60,000 bases of DNA from Nematostella vectensis (Eukaryota; Cnidaria; Anthozoa; Actiniaria; Edwardsiidae): the NCBI RefSeq assembly GCF_932526225.1, contig NC_064044.1, positions 3,376,092 through 3,436,091 on the forward strand, in the 5' to 3' direction. The notes under the pieces were generated by a model. The model was not told the DNA's origin. It ran no database searches and saw only the letters and a program-made list of their open reading frames with translations. Each line of letters begins with the position of its first letter. Positions within the stretch are counted from its first letter, which is position 1. Below are positions 12,401 through 19,982 of this stretch, in pieces. A program made the position numbers and the translations under genes.

Positions 12401-15400
12401 TTTACTCTACAATGAGTACATCTCTCATATATTTTCATCAACTGTAATCTCAAAGCTTTGTGCAATTTCTACATACAGTGGAACCTGGATTTTACGATAT
12501 GCCTCAGGAGAGGTCCTTCATTTTACGATACCAAGAAAAATTCATTGAAAATATTTCGAGGTCCGGTTAATTATCAACTTTTACAAAATAATAATATTGT
12601 AACTTTACTCTGTGTAAGACTGTAAATCTGCATTTAATAAGATCTGTCAGGTCAAAAAATCGTAATATCGTACTGTACGTGTGTGGTGTCTTGAGTTTTT
12701 CTCTCTTTGTTGATAGACAGAATCAGTAATATTGTTTTATCGAGGTCAAAACTACGCTTGGGGGAACAGATTTGTATCATAAAATTTGAGAATATCGTTG
12801 TATCCAATATCGTAAGATCAATGTAATTTCTTATACATTTCACTGTATTTCCGCAGGGAAAAAGTAATGTCATCGTAAAATCCACTGTACCTTGCTCTTT
12901 GTGCTAGTATTGCCGGCATGTTCAGGGAAATCTTTAGGGATCTTTAGCCTTCTGTGCCTTCTTGGTCTGCTCGTAGGGCTGATCTCCTTATTGCTCTCAC
13001 CAGGTGATAATTTGTCCTGCTCAACTTTTATTGCTGAAAAATAGTAAACAAAGGTCATTAATAGTTTTACTTTGATCACTTTTTTTCTTTTCAACAGAAA
13101 ACTTCTTTTTATTCTACACCTGATGTTCGCGAACAGACCGGGACAAACCGTTTGACAAACGGGAACTCGTACCGTGTAACCGAAGACTTACTTAAGCGAA
13201 CGGCATTCTTTCCCCAAACTAATTCTCTCGTGTCTAATACAAGTTTTTGTCAAATAAATGGCTTCCCAGTGTTCGAAAGGATTGGCTAGCAGTTTTCACA
13301 CAATCGAAAATCTTCGAATAATATCAAGTGATCGGCATTCCCTCCTCAAACTAATTCTCCCGTGTTTACTACAAGTCTTTGCTTTGTCAAATAATGGCTT
13401 CCCGCTGTTCAAAAGTCTTCGCTAGCAGTTTTCACACATTTGAAAATCTTCGAAGAATATCAAGCAATCGGCATTCCTTTCTCAAACTAATTATCATGTG
13501 TTTATTACATGTCTTTGTCAAATAAATGGCTTCCCGCTGTTATTAAGTCTTCGCTAGCAGTTTTCACACATTTCGAAAATCTTCGAAGAATATCTTAGCG
13601 ATCGGCATTTCCTCCTCAAACTAATTCTCCCGTGTTTAGTACAAGTCTTTGCTTTGTCAAATACAGTAAATGGCTTCCTGCTCCTCAAAGTATTCGCTAG
13701 CAGTTAACACACATTCGACAATCTTCGAAGAATATCAAGCGATCGGCATTCCCTCCTCAAACTAATTCTCCTGTGTTTAGTACAAGTCTTTGCTTTGTCG
13801 AATAAATGGCTTCCCGCAAAATCTTCAAGGAATATCAAGCGATTGGCATTTATTCCCCAAACTAATTCTCTGTCTAATACAAGTCTTTGTCAAATAAATG
13901 GCTTCTCGCTGTTCCAGCTGTTATTAAGCTCTTGATCACACGTTACCGTTTGTCAAACTGTTTATTTTGCATCTGTTCGCGAACAGCGTGTTCGCGAACA
14001 GCGTGTTCGCGAACAGTCTATATGTTCGTGAATTTCGCGAACGTTGTTCGCGAATTTCGAAAGTTTCGCGAACAGTGTCCCTATGTTCGTGAGAGGTACT
14101 GTATATCGGTTTGAACTATACCTTTGACACATTTAGGGCAGTTATATTCGATTCCAGACTTTTCCATTTGTCGTCCCTGAGACATGGTGATCCCAATACA
14201 GTCACCATGGAACCACTCATCACACCGGTCGCAGCATATCATGAACCTAAGATAGATAAAATCATGATGGTGAAACCATCTTACAGTATATGCCTTGTCA
14301 CACAATATCATGAACCTACGGTACAGTAGATAATAACAAATTTAAAAGTTAATTTAATTAAACAAGTTGAGCGCTAACTTTTTTAGGACATGATCTACTT
14401 GTTGTTGTCATTGTCGCTACATAAAGTCCTTAGTGACAGTGACCCATACCTGTTTCCATGTGGTTTACGGCAGATGCACCACAATCTCTCTGGGTCGTTA
14501 TTGGGATCATAATCAGAGTCGTCATCACCAGGGATCTCTTCTTCCTCTGACTCACTGCTTTCAACTTCACTCTCCTCTTTCTTTGCATCTTTGCCAGCTT
14601 CGTCTGTATCTTGCTTAACTTTATGGAATTCAAAGAGATTTGTACCAGGCTTCTGGCTTAAAATCTCTTCAACTTTTTTTAGTTTCTCTTTCTTTATTTC
14701 CTCTATCTTCTCCTTGTCTGAAAGCTGACGCTTCAACTTTCTTCCTTTCAAGTCTTTCTTTGTCTGCTCGTGTTTCTTACTCTCCGGCTTTTTCTGAGGT
14801 AAATGTTTAGCAGATTTTTCCACTTTCTTTTGAACATCTTTTTCCTCTTCCTTTTGGACATCTTTTTCCTCATTCTTTTTAACATTCTTTTCTTTATTCT
14901 TTTTTGTTGGTGTTTTCTCTCTATCTTTTTTATGAATCTTGCTCGGACTCAAATTCTCTCTCTTTGCATGGTTACTTTTCTCTGTTGTTTCTTCAAGTTC
15001 TAGTTCTGCAGTCTTGTCTTCTTTAATCTCAACTTCTTCCTCCTTCAATTTTATCTGTTCTTCATCCTCTCCCATCCTTTTCTCCTCCACTTCCTTCGCC
15101 TTCTTCTCCTCCTCCTCCCTCTTCACTCGTTCCTCTTCCTCAAGGATCCTATTTTCCTCCTCCTCCCGTTCCCTTCTCATCTCTTCTTGTGCAATGCGTA
15201 CTGCCTCTTCAATCTCCCTCTTCCGTACACTCTCATGGATCCTATTACTTCGTCGACTGGGCTGCAGATCCTCCTTTGATTTTCTCTTTTGCTTCTTCTT
15301 GCTATCTGGGTGTTCCTCTGCCCCTGACGTCTCCTCCTCAGTAGACAATATGGCCTTACTTGTCAATTCTGTACGAGATTCTGTGCTAGATTCTGTGCTC

Positions 15401-16464
15401 TCGACACATTCAGCGCTGTGTTTTATGACAGCCTTATCCTCTCTGTTTTCGTCTGTTTTATTATCTACAGAATGAATTTCATTTACTTCTTCATCTTTCT
15501 GTAGTTCGCATGGTAGTGTAACAGAACTGTCAATTTTGTCTTCTTGTATCTCTCCTTTTGGCTTTTCTGCTGTACATGGTTCTTCCCTTTGACTCTCAAT
15601 GCTTCTTGGAAATTCCTCTTGATTATCAAGATTCAGATTTCTTGATGTCTCTTTCTCCTGTTGACAAAAAATGAAAGTATGAAAATGGCATACAGTAATA
15701 ATAAGAACAGCAACATCAACAATAATAATAATATTTATAACAACAACAACAACAACAACAATCATAATTATAATAATGATAAAACAAGAAAGTGCTAGTA
15801 TACCTGTAAAAGCCAGCAGGAGCATAAATTTTCAAAATTGCATTAATATAAATATTTTTTTTTTTACTTTGCACACATTGGAGAAATGCATACTGTACCT
15901 TTGTACTGACATCCTCCGCAGGGTCTTTAGGTGAGGACGTTACTTGTTTTCTTCTGCCCCTTCCTCTCCGAGGTGACTCAGGCACTGATTTGTCTGTCGC
16001 TGTATCTGGCTCAGGGTGTGCTCTTGTTGATCTTATACAAGACAATGACAACTTAATAGCAATTCCTCAGAACTAGTATTCTAGTATTCCAATACAAGTA
16101 GAGCACAAACAACCATGAAAACTTGAAGGGGAGCTTGCACGGCAGATAAGAGAGGTTAGTGTTTTTTGGAAGTTCAAAAATAGTCAAAATCACATGGAAT
16201 GACCAAAATAATCATTCAGGTTTAAAGTGACCTTTGATATTTAAATAAATTTGATAACTTATGATTTGAATATGTCACATTGAGCAGATGGAAATGGGTT
16301 GAAAATAGTAGTTCAATGTCTTGGTACAGACTGTACATTTAAAACCTGAAATTACATAACCAACTAGATCATCTGCACAAAACCATTTCACAGAAAATTA
16401 GTTCCTAAAATGTAAACAACTAATGCTAAGAATAGCATTTACTGGACTGATTTCCAAGTCCATT

Positions 16465-16502
<38 letters not shown>

Positions 16503-19432
16503 ATATATATAATGCGTGAGTGCAGGCGTTCATATAACAGTGCTCAATACTTAGGTGTAGAGCGGGATATATCTTGGTTTGTAGGAAAAAAACACGCGAA
16601 CTACCGTTTCATCTCTACGAGCCTGTTTCGTGGTTGCCCACTCATCAGTAGATTTATTAAGAATATATTACTACCATCACTTATATACTATCTATGTATA
16701 AAATTAACATAAAAATAGGGCGCGAAATTTGAATGGCTGTTATGATGAAATTGAATAGTTCAGCTGTTGCATAACAAGGCTTTGTTCCTGTGACGGCACG
16801 AAGACACTAGCTCTTTACGCCTGTTTCAAGTTGATAGCTTGGGTTGGCGGATAATGATAAGTTTTTTTTTTAGGAAGAGATTACATCTTTTGCTAGAGCT
16901 GTTGTAGGTGGAGTGAGATGACAGGATTTTCCATGAAATAAAGTGTTCTATGTCGTTGTCTTTAAGGCTCCATATGTACTTGCTTAGTTCAGTCGAGTTT
17001 CTGTGTTTAGCATGTCGGAATGAGGCGGTGTGGTTTCTATATCTTGTCTTGAATTCATTCTTGGTTAGTCCTAAGTGGGTTTCGGAGGTGTTGTAGTCCT
17101 TTCTTGTTACAGTGGCTTGGTAGATAACAGATGATTGGAGGCAGTTTCCGTTAAGGGGGCACGTGTTCTTTTGTCTGCAGTTGCATAGTTTTGTTCTTGG
17201 CGGTGGCGAGGGAGGTGGGGGCGTCTTCGGTTGTTATTGATGAGGCAATTATGCGTTTGCTGTGGCTGTCAATTATCTGCTTGGTGTTGCTCATGCAACT
17301 ATAACTGATTTTGATTGTGTTCCAGTTGAAGATTTTTCTGAGTTTGTGGTCTTTAGGGAAGTGCTTGTCTATGAGTGAGAGGAATCTGTGGCCGATCTTG
17401 GTGCTTGTGTTCTTGCTATAAGAGGGTTTGTACCAGATGATGTTGTTGCGCTGACGGTTCTTGCATTTGTTTGTGGTGTTTGGTTCGTAGTGCAGCATGT
17501 AGTTATATCCACTTTCTTCGAGTGCTTTCTGGTATGGCGGGGCGGCTTGGTCGAAGGTTTCTTTGTCTGATGATAGTGTGGTACGCTTATCTACACTATC
17601 ATTAGACAAAGAAACCTTCGACCAAGCCGCCCCGCTATACCAGAAAGCACTCGACGAAAGTGGATATAACTACACCTACCGAAGACGCCCCCACCTCCCT
17701 CGCCACCGCCAATAACAAAACATGCACTGCAGACAAAAGAACGCGTGCCCCCTTAACGGAAACTGCCTCCAATCATCTGTTATCTACCAAGCCACTGTAA
17801 CAAGAAAGGACAACAACACCTCAGAAACCTACGTAGGACTAACCGAGAACAAATTTAAGACAAGATATAGAAACCACACCGCCTCATTCCGACACGCTAA
17901 ACACAGAAACTCGACCGAACTAAGCAAGTACATATGGAGCCTTAAAGACAACAACATAGAACACTTTATTTCATGGAAAATCCTGGCATCTCACTCCACC
18001 TACAACAGCTCTAGCAAAAGATGTAATCTCTGCCTCAAAGAAAAACTTATCATTATCCGCCAACCCAAGCTATCAACTTTAAACAAGCGTAAAGAGCTAG
18101 TGTCTTCGTGCCGCCCCAGGAACAAAGCCTTGTTATGCAACAGCTGAACTATTCAATTTCATCATAACAGCCATTCAAATTTCGCGCCCTATTTTTATGT
18201 TAATTTTATACATAGATAGTATATAAGTGATGGTAGTAATATATTCTTAATAAATCTCCTGATGAGTGGGCAACCACGAAACAGGCTTGCAGAGATGAAA
18301 CGGTAGTTTGCGAGTTTTTTTCCTACAAACCAAGATATATATATACATATATTTATGACCTACATAAAAATTTCCTATATTACAAATATTAATACTATAG
18401 GTCCTGCTGATGTTCTAGTTTACATAATTCTTACCTTCTCGTTACTTTAGGTGTTTCTTTTGGGCTTTCCTCCTCAGTTTTTTGCTTCTTCCTCCCTTTC
18501 CGCTGATTGGGGCTTGTTGTTTCCTCTACGCGAGGCACACTATGCGCACCCCTAGGACTCCGCCTTGTCTCAACCCCAGGAGATGACTTTGGTGTGGACT
18601 TGTGCCCTTTTTGGCGAGCGTTCCTAGATGGGCTTTCATCAGTCTTTATTGCTTGGCCTTTACGAGGAGAGCTACGCAAGCTATAAGTTGGCTTGGGTGG
18701 TGTTAAATTTGACTGTTTAGGAGGAGTCTTTTTTACTAGTTTAATACCTGTGGCTTCACTTGTCAGCTTGCTTTCCTCACTAGATTTATTTGAGTCTTTG
18801 TTCTCAGTTATGACAGGACTAGTAACCTCTGGAGTGCTATCCTGTGAGGTACTCACTGACGAGCTTGTTGCCTCAGTTGATATGGTACCACTTGCAATCG
18901 CCGGTTCAGATGGGTCAATTTTTGACTCACTTTTAAAATGAGCTGTCTGCAAATCAAACAATCCTTCATGCATCTTGTGCAATTCATCAGGCAAAATAGG
19001 GTCATTGTTTCTCTTGGGAGATGATGAAAACTGTCCATAATTCCCTAATAATGGATCTGCATAGCTCATACTAACGTCACTATCATTATAATGCGAGGTA
19101 CAAGTGTTTATTAGTAAATTCGTCTGCTCCGGAGTCAAGACCTCAGTGATTCGTTTGAATGCATCGGGAGGGAGTAATACGTCTAAATCGCCAGCTTGTT
19201 GACTCAACTCGCGAACTTGATCTTCAGTAAAAACAGGACTTATTGAAGGTGTGATTTCATGGAGGTCGATAGCGTGAGCATCGCTAGGTAGAGGACACAA
19301 ATTCCACACACTAGAGCCCGTAACATTGCCTGCATTCGGATCACTCGCCGCTTTGGACGGTTCTAATAAACCCTCTTGGTTCTCTTTCGGTAAACTTTCG
19401 CTCTTGATATCGTCAGCCATAGCGTCTGTCAT
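358..19432 (-). CDS. DIDO1: DIDO1/PHF3-family protein (PHD-TFIIS central domain-SPOC), 20 coding exons
   Basis: Chromatin reader and RNA polymerase II regulator of the DIDO1/PHF3 family. In characterised members the PHD finger reads methylated H3K4, the TFIIS-like domain docks on polymerase II and the SPOC domain binds its phosphorylated C-terminal tail. I joined 20 exons whose GT/AG junctions and phases all match (one GC-AG): 19432-18435, 16031-15899, 15657-14450, 14246-14122, 13033-12891, 12354-12271, 9692-9574, 8885-8792, 7739-7450, 7263-7104, 6667-6551, 6303-6232, 5265-5227, 4567-4368, 4008-3946, 3106-2983, 2521-2402, 2149-1954, 1398-1150, 491-358. This gives about 1,550 residues. The order PHD, Cys knuckle, TFS2M, SPOC matches vertebrate DIDO1. 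The start is the first Met of a long open exon just inside a CG-containing promoter region. The stop at 358 is the first in frame; a further exon past a weak GT is possible. Confidence 0.9.
1150..1398 (-). CDS. DIDO1: DIDO1-like exon 19: end of SPOC domain and basic tail
   Basis: Begins GLDEPRPHMLLGIIVRTK, the last SPOC strand (DIDO1 has a closely similar RPNLLLGLIIR), then a His/Lys/Ser-rich tail. Donor GCAG|GTAAAG, phase 1. Confidence 0.88.
1954..2149 (-). CDS. DIDO1: DIDO1-like exon 18: SPOC domain
   Basis: Reads VVSVIRYEPSTDDEKTSYVS, YFYSRKRCGVV, VKDMYLYPLPSHAEIPKELL and FDGPG. The basic YFxSRKRxGV stretch corresponds to the SPOC surface that holds phosphorylated polymerase II tails. Donor CCAG|GTACAT, phase 1. 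Confidence 0.93.
2402..2521 (-). CDS. DIDO1: DIDO1-like exon 17: SPOC domain
   Basis: Continues the SPOC fold with VSGPCDDLLQLFPDTLHLHG, then RIGFDQVWDYIYQLRSS. Donor CGT|GTAAGT, phase 0. Confidence 0.92.
2708..2856. mobile_element. MITE of the same family as 55814-55963
   Basis: Left end cagtgcccgtagcaggcctc, G-run, cacgcccttacta, ttataatttttaaacatcgg and a degenerate right end cctgttacagccgtgg. Intron 16 of the DIDO1-like gene. The target duplication is not clear. Confidence 0.7.
2983..3106 (-). CDS. DIDO1: DIDO1-like exon 16: start of SPOC domain
   Basis: Reads STDNQSALPESPTPLHKRD, then PVWKGFVMMQSVAKFGTNAY, the first strand and helix of the SPOC domain as in DIDO1. Donor AAG|GTACAA, phase 0. 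Confidence 0.92.
3128..3405. repeat. 35-bp minisatellite, about 8 copies
   Basis: Unit contains ttcacaccagcaaaatattt and cacccttgcc, with sites alternating between ccacttttt and ccccttttt. Lies in the intron between exons 15 and 16 of the DIDO1-like gene. Confidence 0.9.
3889..4006 (-). repeat. 57-bp tandem duplication containing exon 15 donor
   Basis: The block from the Pro-rich codons through CAG|GTACGTGAATGA is present twice with very few differences. The distal donor adds 19 in-frame codons. Confidence 0.85.
3946..4008 (-). CDS. DIDO1: DIDO1-like exon 15, with a duplicated 5' splice site
   Basis: 21 codons, ILALAESSVPSPPPLDLSDV. The donor CAG|GTACGT at 3946 is repeated 57 bp downstream at 3889. 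Both are in the same phase and the extra 19 codons are open, so either can be used. Confidence 0.75.
4368..4567 (-). CDS. DIDO1: DIDO1-like exon 14
   Basis: Contains HLFDLNCRICTGKMAPPGE, a conserved DIDO1/PHF3 Cys-x2-Cys segment between TFIIS and SPOC domains, followed by a Thr/Pro-rich stretch. Donor CC|GTAAGT, phase 2. Confidence 0.87.
4628..5212. repeat. 45/48-bp minisatellite, about 12 copies
   Basis: Unit holds tgtttgtttattattccag and tttcagtgttgttatgcaag; some units lack a gtt triplet, giving 45 rather than 48 bp. Because the period is a multiple of three it stays open in several frames on both strands, which is not evidence of coding. It starts 15 bp from the exon 13 donor. Confidence 0.93.
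5227..5265 (-). CDS. DIDO1: DIDO1-like exon 13 (39 bp) with probable GC-AG intron
   Basis: Encodes GEVELDEDLSTLE. The phase-0 junction needed by the next exon falls at GAG|GCGAGT, a GC donor; the alternative GT two bases later would break phase and meet a TAA at once. Confidence 0.72.
5543..5683. repeat. Short foldback element
   Basis: Imperfect inverted arms: gggttagataatgaacac ... gattttggg-like left arm against gaacacgagcggatattatc on the right, meeting in a loop near aactttaacaaag. Intron 12 of the DIDO1-like gene. Confidence 0.6.
6232..6303 (-). CDS. DIDO1: DIDO1-like exon 12, linker after TFIIS domain
   Basis: 24 codons starting NLEMIKQNQED and ending IKKTHK. Matches the DIDO1 segment directly after TFS2M that ends in a Thr-His-Lys-Gly sequence. 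Donor AAG|GTAAGC. Confidence 0.87.
6551..6667 (-). CDS. DIDO1: DIDO1-like exon 11: end of TFIIS central domain
   Basis: Reads VLFHHVLSGEVSTDRLVAMT and then LASQELARWRERETKH, the last helices of the TFS2M domain with the conserved L.+M...ELA.W+ pattern. Donor CAT|GTAAGT. Confidence 0.93.
7104..7263 (-). CDS. DIDO1: DIDO1-like exon 10: core of TFIIS central domain
   Basis: Reads KDLHLPSDEVIKLSDNIEE and then HRYKNKYRSLAFNLKDTRNK. The latter is the diagnostic YK.KYRSL.FNLKD.+N signature of the TFS2M fold that contacts polymerase II. Donor AAG|GTACAA. Confidence 0.93.
7450..7739 (-). CDS. DIDO1: DIDO1-like exon 9: start of TFIIS central domain
   Basis: Contains VIAGVAAPTEGQLFYWLQKH, a Lys/Glu-rich linker, then SIRENVKRHLREILTSR, the first helix of the TFIIS central (TFS2M) domain. 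Donor CG|GTGAGT, phase 2. Confidence 0.88.
8145..8497. repeat. 18-bp minisatellite, about 20 copies
   Basis: Unit ttgaacacactacacatg with a few t/c and a/g variants (tgctgaacac, actgcacatg). Open in several frames because 18 is divisible by 3. Intron 8 of the DIDO1-like gene. Confidence 0.95.
8792..8885 (-). CDS. DIDO1: DIDO1-like exon 8
   Basis: 31 codons, YAEDSLKVLSEERKRRQ followed by a Ser/Pro-rich tail; donor TCA|GTAAGT, phase 0. It follows the Cys knuckle as the helical segment does in DIDO1. Confidence 0.8.
9130..9364. mobile_element. MITE with about 40-bp terminal inverted repeats, possibly PIF/Harbinger-like
   Basis: Ends tgcctggtgcacactagtga and tcactactgtgcaccaggca are inverted copies; the outer bases are tta on both sides, consistent with a 3-bp TTA target duplication. 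The middle carries a second palindrome around ttcccacatcaagtgggaa. Confidence 0.75.
9574..9692 (-). CDS. DIDO1: DIDO1-like exon 7: small Cys-rich knuckle
   Basis: Encodes STKCISPNCSSVTEG and then RYCSDACIAR. This Cys-x4-Cys ... Tyr-Cys-x3-Cys pattern occurs between the PHD and TFIIS domains of DIDO1 and PHF3. Donor CAG|GTCAGT, phase 2. Confidence 0.85.
9765..10073. repeat. About 44-bp minisatellite, 7 copies
   Basis: Unit contains agcacagggccgacatcaca and a C-run that varies from 7 to about 18. It abuts the 33-bp array directly. Intron 6 of the DIDO1-like gene. Confidence 0.92.
10074..12215. repeat. 33-bp minisatellite, about 65 copies
   Basis: Unit ggtaacagcattgatggac plus acaaaccccaatat. 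Variants (gttagac, gctagac, cggcattg, aaaaaaccc) recur in the same combinations, indicating block duplications. Open in at least two frames on each strand with 11-residue repeats, because the period is 11 codons and no frame contains a stop. It sits wholly inside intron 6 of the DIDO1-like gene, so I treat it as non-coding. Confidence 0.96.
12271..12354 (-). CDS. DIDO1: DIDO1-like exon 6, lysine-rich linker
   Basis: 28 codons, LGEKRKHSKDEEK onward, ending FKIPKK at donor AAG|GTAGGA. Phase 0 on both sides, so it could be skipped without shifting the frame. Confidence 0.78.
12476..12887. mobile_element. Tc1/mariner (pogo/Tigger-like) MITE next to a splice donor
   Basis: Ends cagtggaacctggattttac and tcgtaaaatccactg are inverted copies flanked by TA at 12474-12475 and 12888-12889. 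The right-hand TA forms bases +2 and +3 of the intron after exon 5 of the DIDO1-like gene. The interior is degenerate with repeated atcgta motifs and no transposase. Confidence 0.82.
12891..13033 (-). CDS. DIDO1: DIDO1-like exon 5, basic linker
   Basis: Joins in phase 1 to give Ala-Ile-Lys-Val-Glu-Gln, then a basic stretch with SRPRRHRRLKIPKDF. The donor AAG|GTACAG is built on the end of a MITE (12476-12887). Confidence 0.8.
13105..14100. repeat. Composite element: about 125-bp tandem repeats and ttcgcgaa palindromes
   Basis: About six diverged tandem units (13190-13920) share ggcattccctcctcaaacta, ttgtcaaataaatggcttcc and cgctagcagttttcacaca. They are bracketed by inverted motifs (ccgtttgacaaacggg left, taccgtttgtcaaactg right) and by clusters of the palindrome gttcgcgaac, once on the left and at least four times at 13973-14070. 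No protein. Probably a non-autonomous transposon. Confidence 0.65.
14122..14246 (-). CDS. DIDO1: DIDO1-like exon 4: second half of PHD finger
   Basis: Completes the C4HC3 finger: FMICCDRCDEWFHGDC, then YNCPKC. The Trp before Phe-His and the ligand spacing match DIDO1-type H3K4me3 readers. The acceptor lies in a 69-bp tandem duplication (see 14246-14330). Donor AAAG|GTATAG, phase 1. Confidence 0.9.
14246..14330 (-). repeat. 69-bp tandem duplication carrying a second copy of the PHD exon acceptor
   Basis: GTAG|GTTCATGATATTGTGTGAC at 14315 copies the true acceptor TTAG|GTTCATGATATGCTGCGAC at 14246. The distance is 69 bp and the intervening 23 codons have no stop. Confidence 0.8.
14450..15657 (-). 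CDS. DIDO1: DIDO1-like exon 3: charged coiled-coil region and first half of PHD finger
   Basis: About 402 codons of Glu/Lys/Arg-rich sequence predicted to form long helices or coiled coil (repeated REEEE and KEKNVKKN-type stretches). It ends in the first zinc-binding half of the PHD finger, LWCICRKPHGNR. The donor AG|GTATGG splits the finger in phase 2. Confidence 0.88.
15899..16031 (-). CDS. DIDO1: DIDO1-like exon 2
   Basis: Starts after TATAAG and restores Arg in phase, then reads STRAHPEPDTATD and a basic PRRGRGRRK patch that could be an AT-hook-like or nuclear localisation segment. Donor AAG|GTACAG, phase 0. Confidence 0.8.
16468..16512. repeat. (TA)n microsatellite at the edge of the Penelope palindrome
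   Basis: Alternating at run; a shorter at-rich run (18340-18356) closes the other side, suggesting insertion into a TA microsatellite. Confidence 0.85.
16611..16653 (-). ncRNA. Type I hammerhead ribozyme motif, left copy
   Basis: Minus strand reads AUCUA-CUGAUGA, stem II GUGG/CCAC with a GCAA tetraloop, GAAAC, a 2-bp stem III with loop AGGCUC, then the GUA cleavage triplet and GAGAU. The core is intact. Stem I has one A-G mismatch beside the core. Hammerheads with this minimal stem III are known in Penelope-like element terminal repeats. Confidence 0.82.
17151..17609 (-). pseudogene. Reverse transcriptase C-terminal fragment of Penelope-like element (left arm)
   Basis: Contains NNIIWYKPSYSKNTSTKIG, FLSLIDKHFPKDHKLRKIFN and KISYSCMSNTKQIIDSHSK, the conserved thumb segment of Penelope-like polymerases. 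A frameshift at about 17150 separates it from the nuclease, whose frame continues at 16790-17150 with a mutated THLGLT in place of TYVGLT. Confidence 0.85.
17722..18147 (+). pseudogene. GIY-YIG endonuclease domain of Penelope-like element (right arm)
   Basis: 142-codon open frame with Cys-rich lead CRQKNACPLNGNC, then VIYQATV, the TYVGLT second motif, KTRYRNHTASFRHA with the catalytic Arg/His region, and STELSKYIWSLKDNN. This is the nuclease that follows reverse transcriptase in GIY-YIG Penelope-like elements. It has no upstream polymerase in frame, so it is a remnant even though the frame is intact. Confidence 0.85.
18254..18296 (+). ncRNA. Type I hammerhead ribozyme motif, right copy
   Basis: Reads AUCUC-CUGAUGA, the same GUGG-GCAA-CCAC stem II, GAAAC, loop AGGCUU, then GCA and GAGAU. 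Stem I is a perfect 5 bp, but the cleavage triplet is GCA instead of GUA. That breaks the essential A-U pair next to the cleavage site, so this copy is probably inactive. Confidence 0.8.
18435..19432 (-). CDS. DIDO1: DIDO1-like exon 1: start codon and disordered N-terminus
   Basis: 332 codons beginning MTDAMADD, rich in Ser, Thr, Pro, Glu and Lys, with many Ser-Pro sites and basic patches towards the 3' end. No domain is recognisable. It ends with donor AG|GTAAGA in phase 2. Confidence 0.85.
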
Positions 19433-19750
19433 TCAACCATCAAAATAAACACTTTCGAGGTCACATGGTGTTCGAGCGTAGAACACTCGACAACATAGGG
19501 TCCCGGGTAAAAAATCCACTTTCCAAAGCTTGCTTTTCGCTAAATAAAAAGATGTATTGCCTATAAGGTGCTGGTTGTTGTGTTTTCGCGGTGTAGGGGA
19601 GTAGCAGCGTTGTCCTTAGCACTTTTGGTACCGTTTTAAGATCAGATGTGTTGACTCGTGCAAGACGCCATCTTGTTCTCACCTGTGTTACCAGCATGCA
19701 CCGCGCCATCACCCAGGATGCACCTCGGGAATAAAGAAGGCAAAAATAAA
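19433..19750 (-). promoter_or_regulatory. Probable promoter and 5' UTR of the DIDO1-like gene
   Basis: The stretch before the start codon is richer in CG dinucleotides than its surroundings and contains no repeats. No TATA box stands out, so the transcription start is not fixed. Confidence 0.45.
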
Positions 19751-19982
19751 AATCTTTAGTGATTTCGTGATTTTTTTATTTTGAATTTTTTTATTACCAT
19801 CACCACTTTAATAAGAATATCCATCCTTCAATGTACAGAGCATTATTCGCACAAAATATAAGATTCGTACTCCAGCAGCAAATCTGAAGGCGCGGTCCAA
19901 CACCACTCCAGATAAAGCTCTGTTATATAACAAAACCTGATGAAAAAAGGCACGGCAGACCATAGAGTAAGCTGTACAAGCA

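Larger units (their letters stand above)
16513..18345. mobile_element. Two 5'-truncated Penelope-like elements, head to head
   Basis: The left arm (16513-17586, minus) and right arm (17600-18345, plus) are inverted copies that meet at a 13-bp spacer within the same reverse transcriptase codons. Each outer end carries the element 3' terminus with a hammerhead motif. The left arm keeps the C-terminal (thumb) part of the reverse transcriptase and a decayed GIY-YIG nuclease; the right arm lost about 280 bp of the thumb region but keeps an open nuclease frame. The main reverse transcriptase palm is absent from both, so neither is autonomous. The insertion lies in intron 1 of the DIDO1-like gene. 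Confidence 0.88.

Noticed and set aside
10034-12415. 793-codon plus-strand open frame with an 11-residue repeat, apparently a large repetitive protein
   Set aside because: It lies in an intron between well-supported minus-strand exons, is equally open in other frames on both strands, and is fully explained by a 33-bp period.
14803-15475. Plus-strand open frames rich in Phe, Ser and Leu
   Set aside because: Antisense shadow of the Glu/Lys-rich exon 3 of the DIDO1-like gene.
17722-18147. Host GIY-YIG nuclease gene
   Set aside because: It is embedded in an inverted pair of Penelope-like elements with hammerhead ends, so it is an element remnant.
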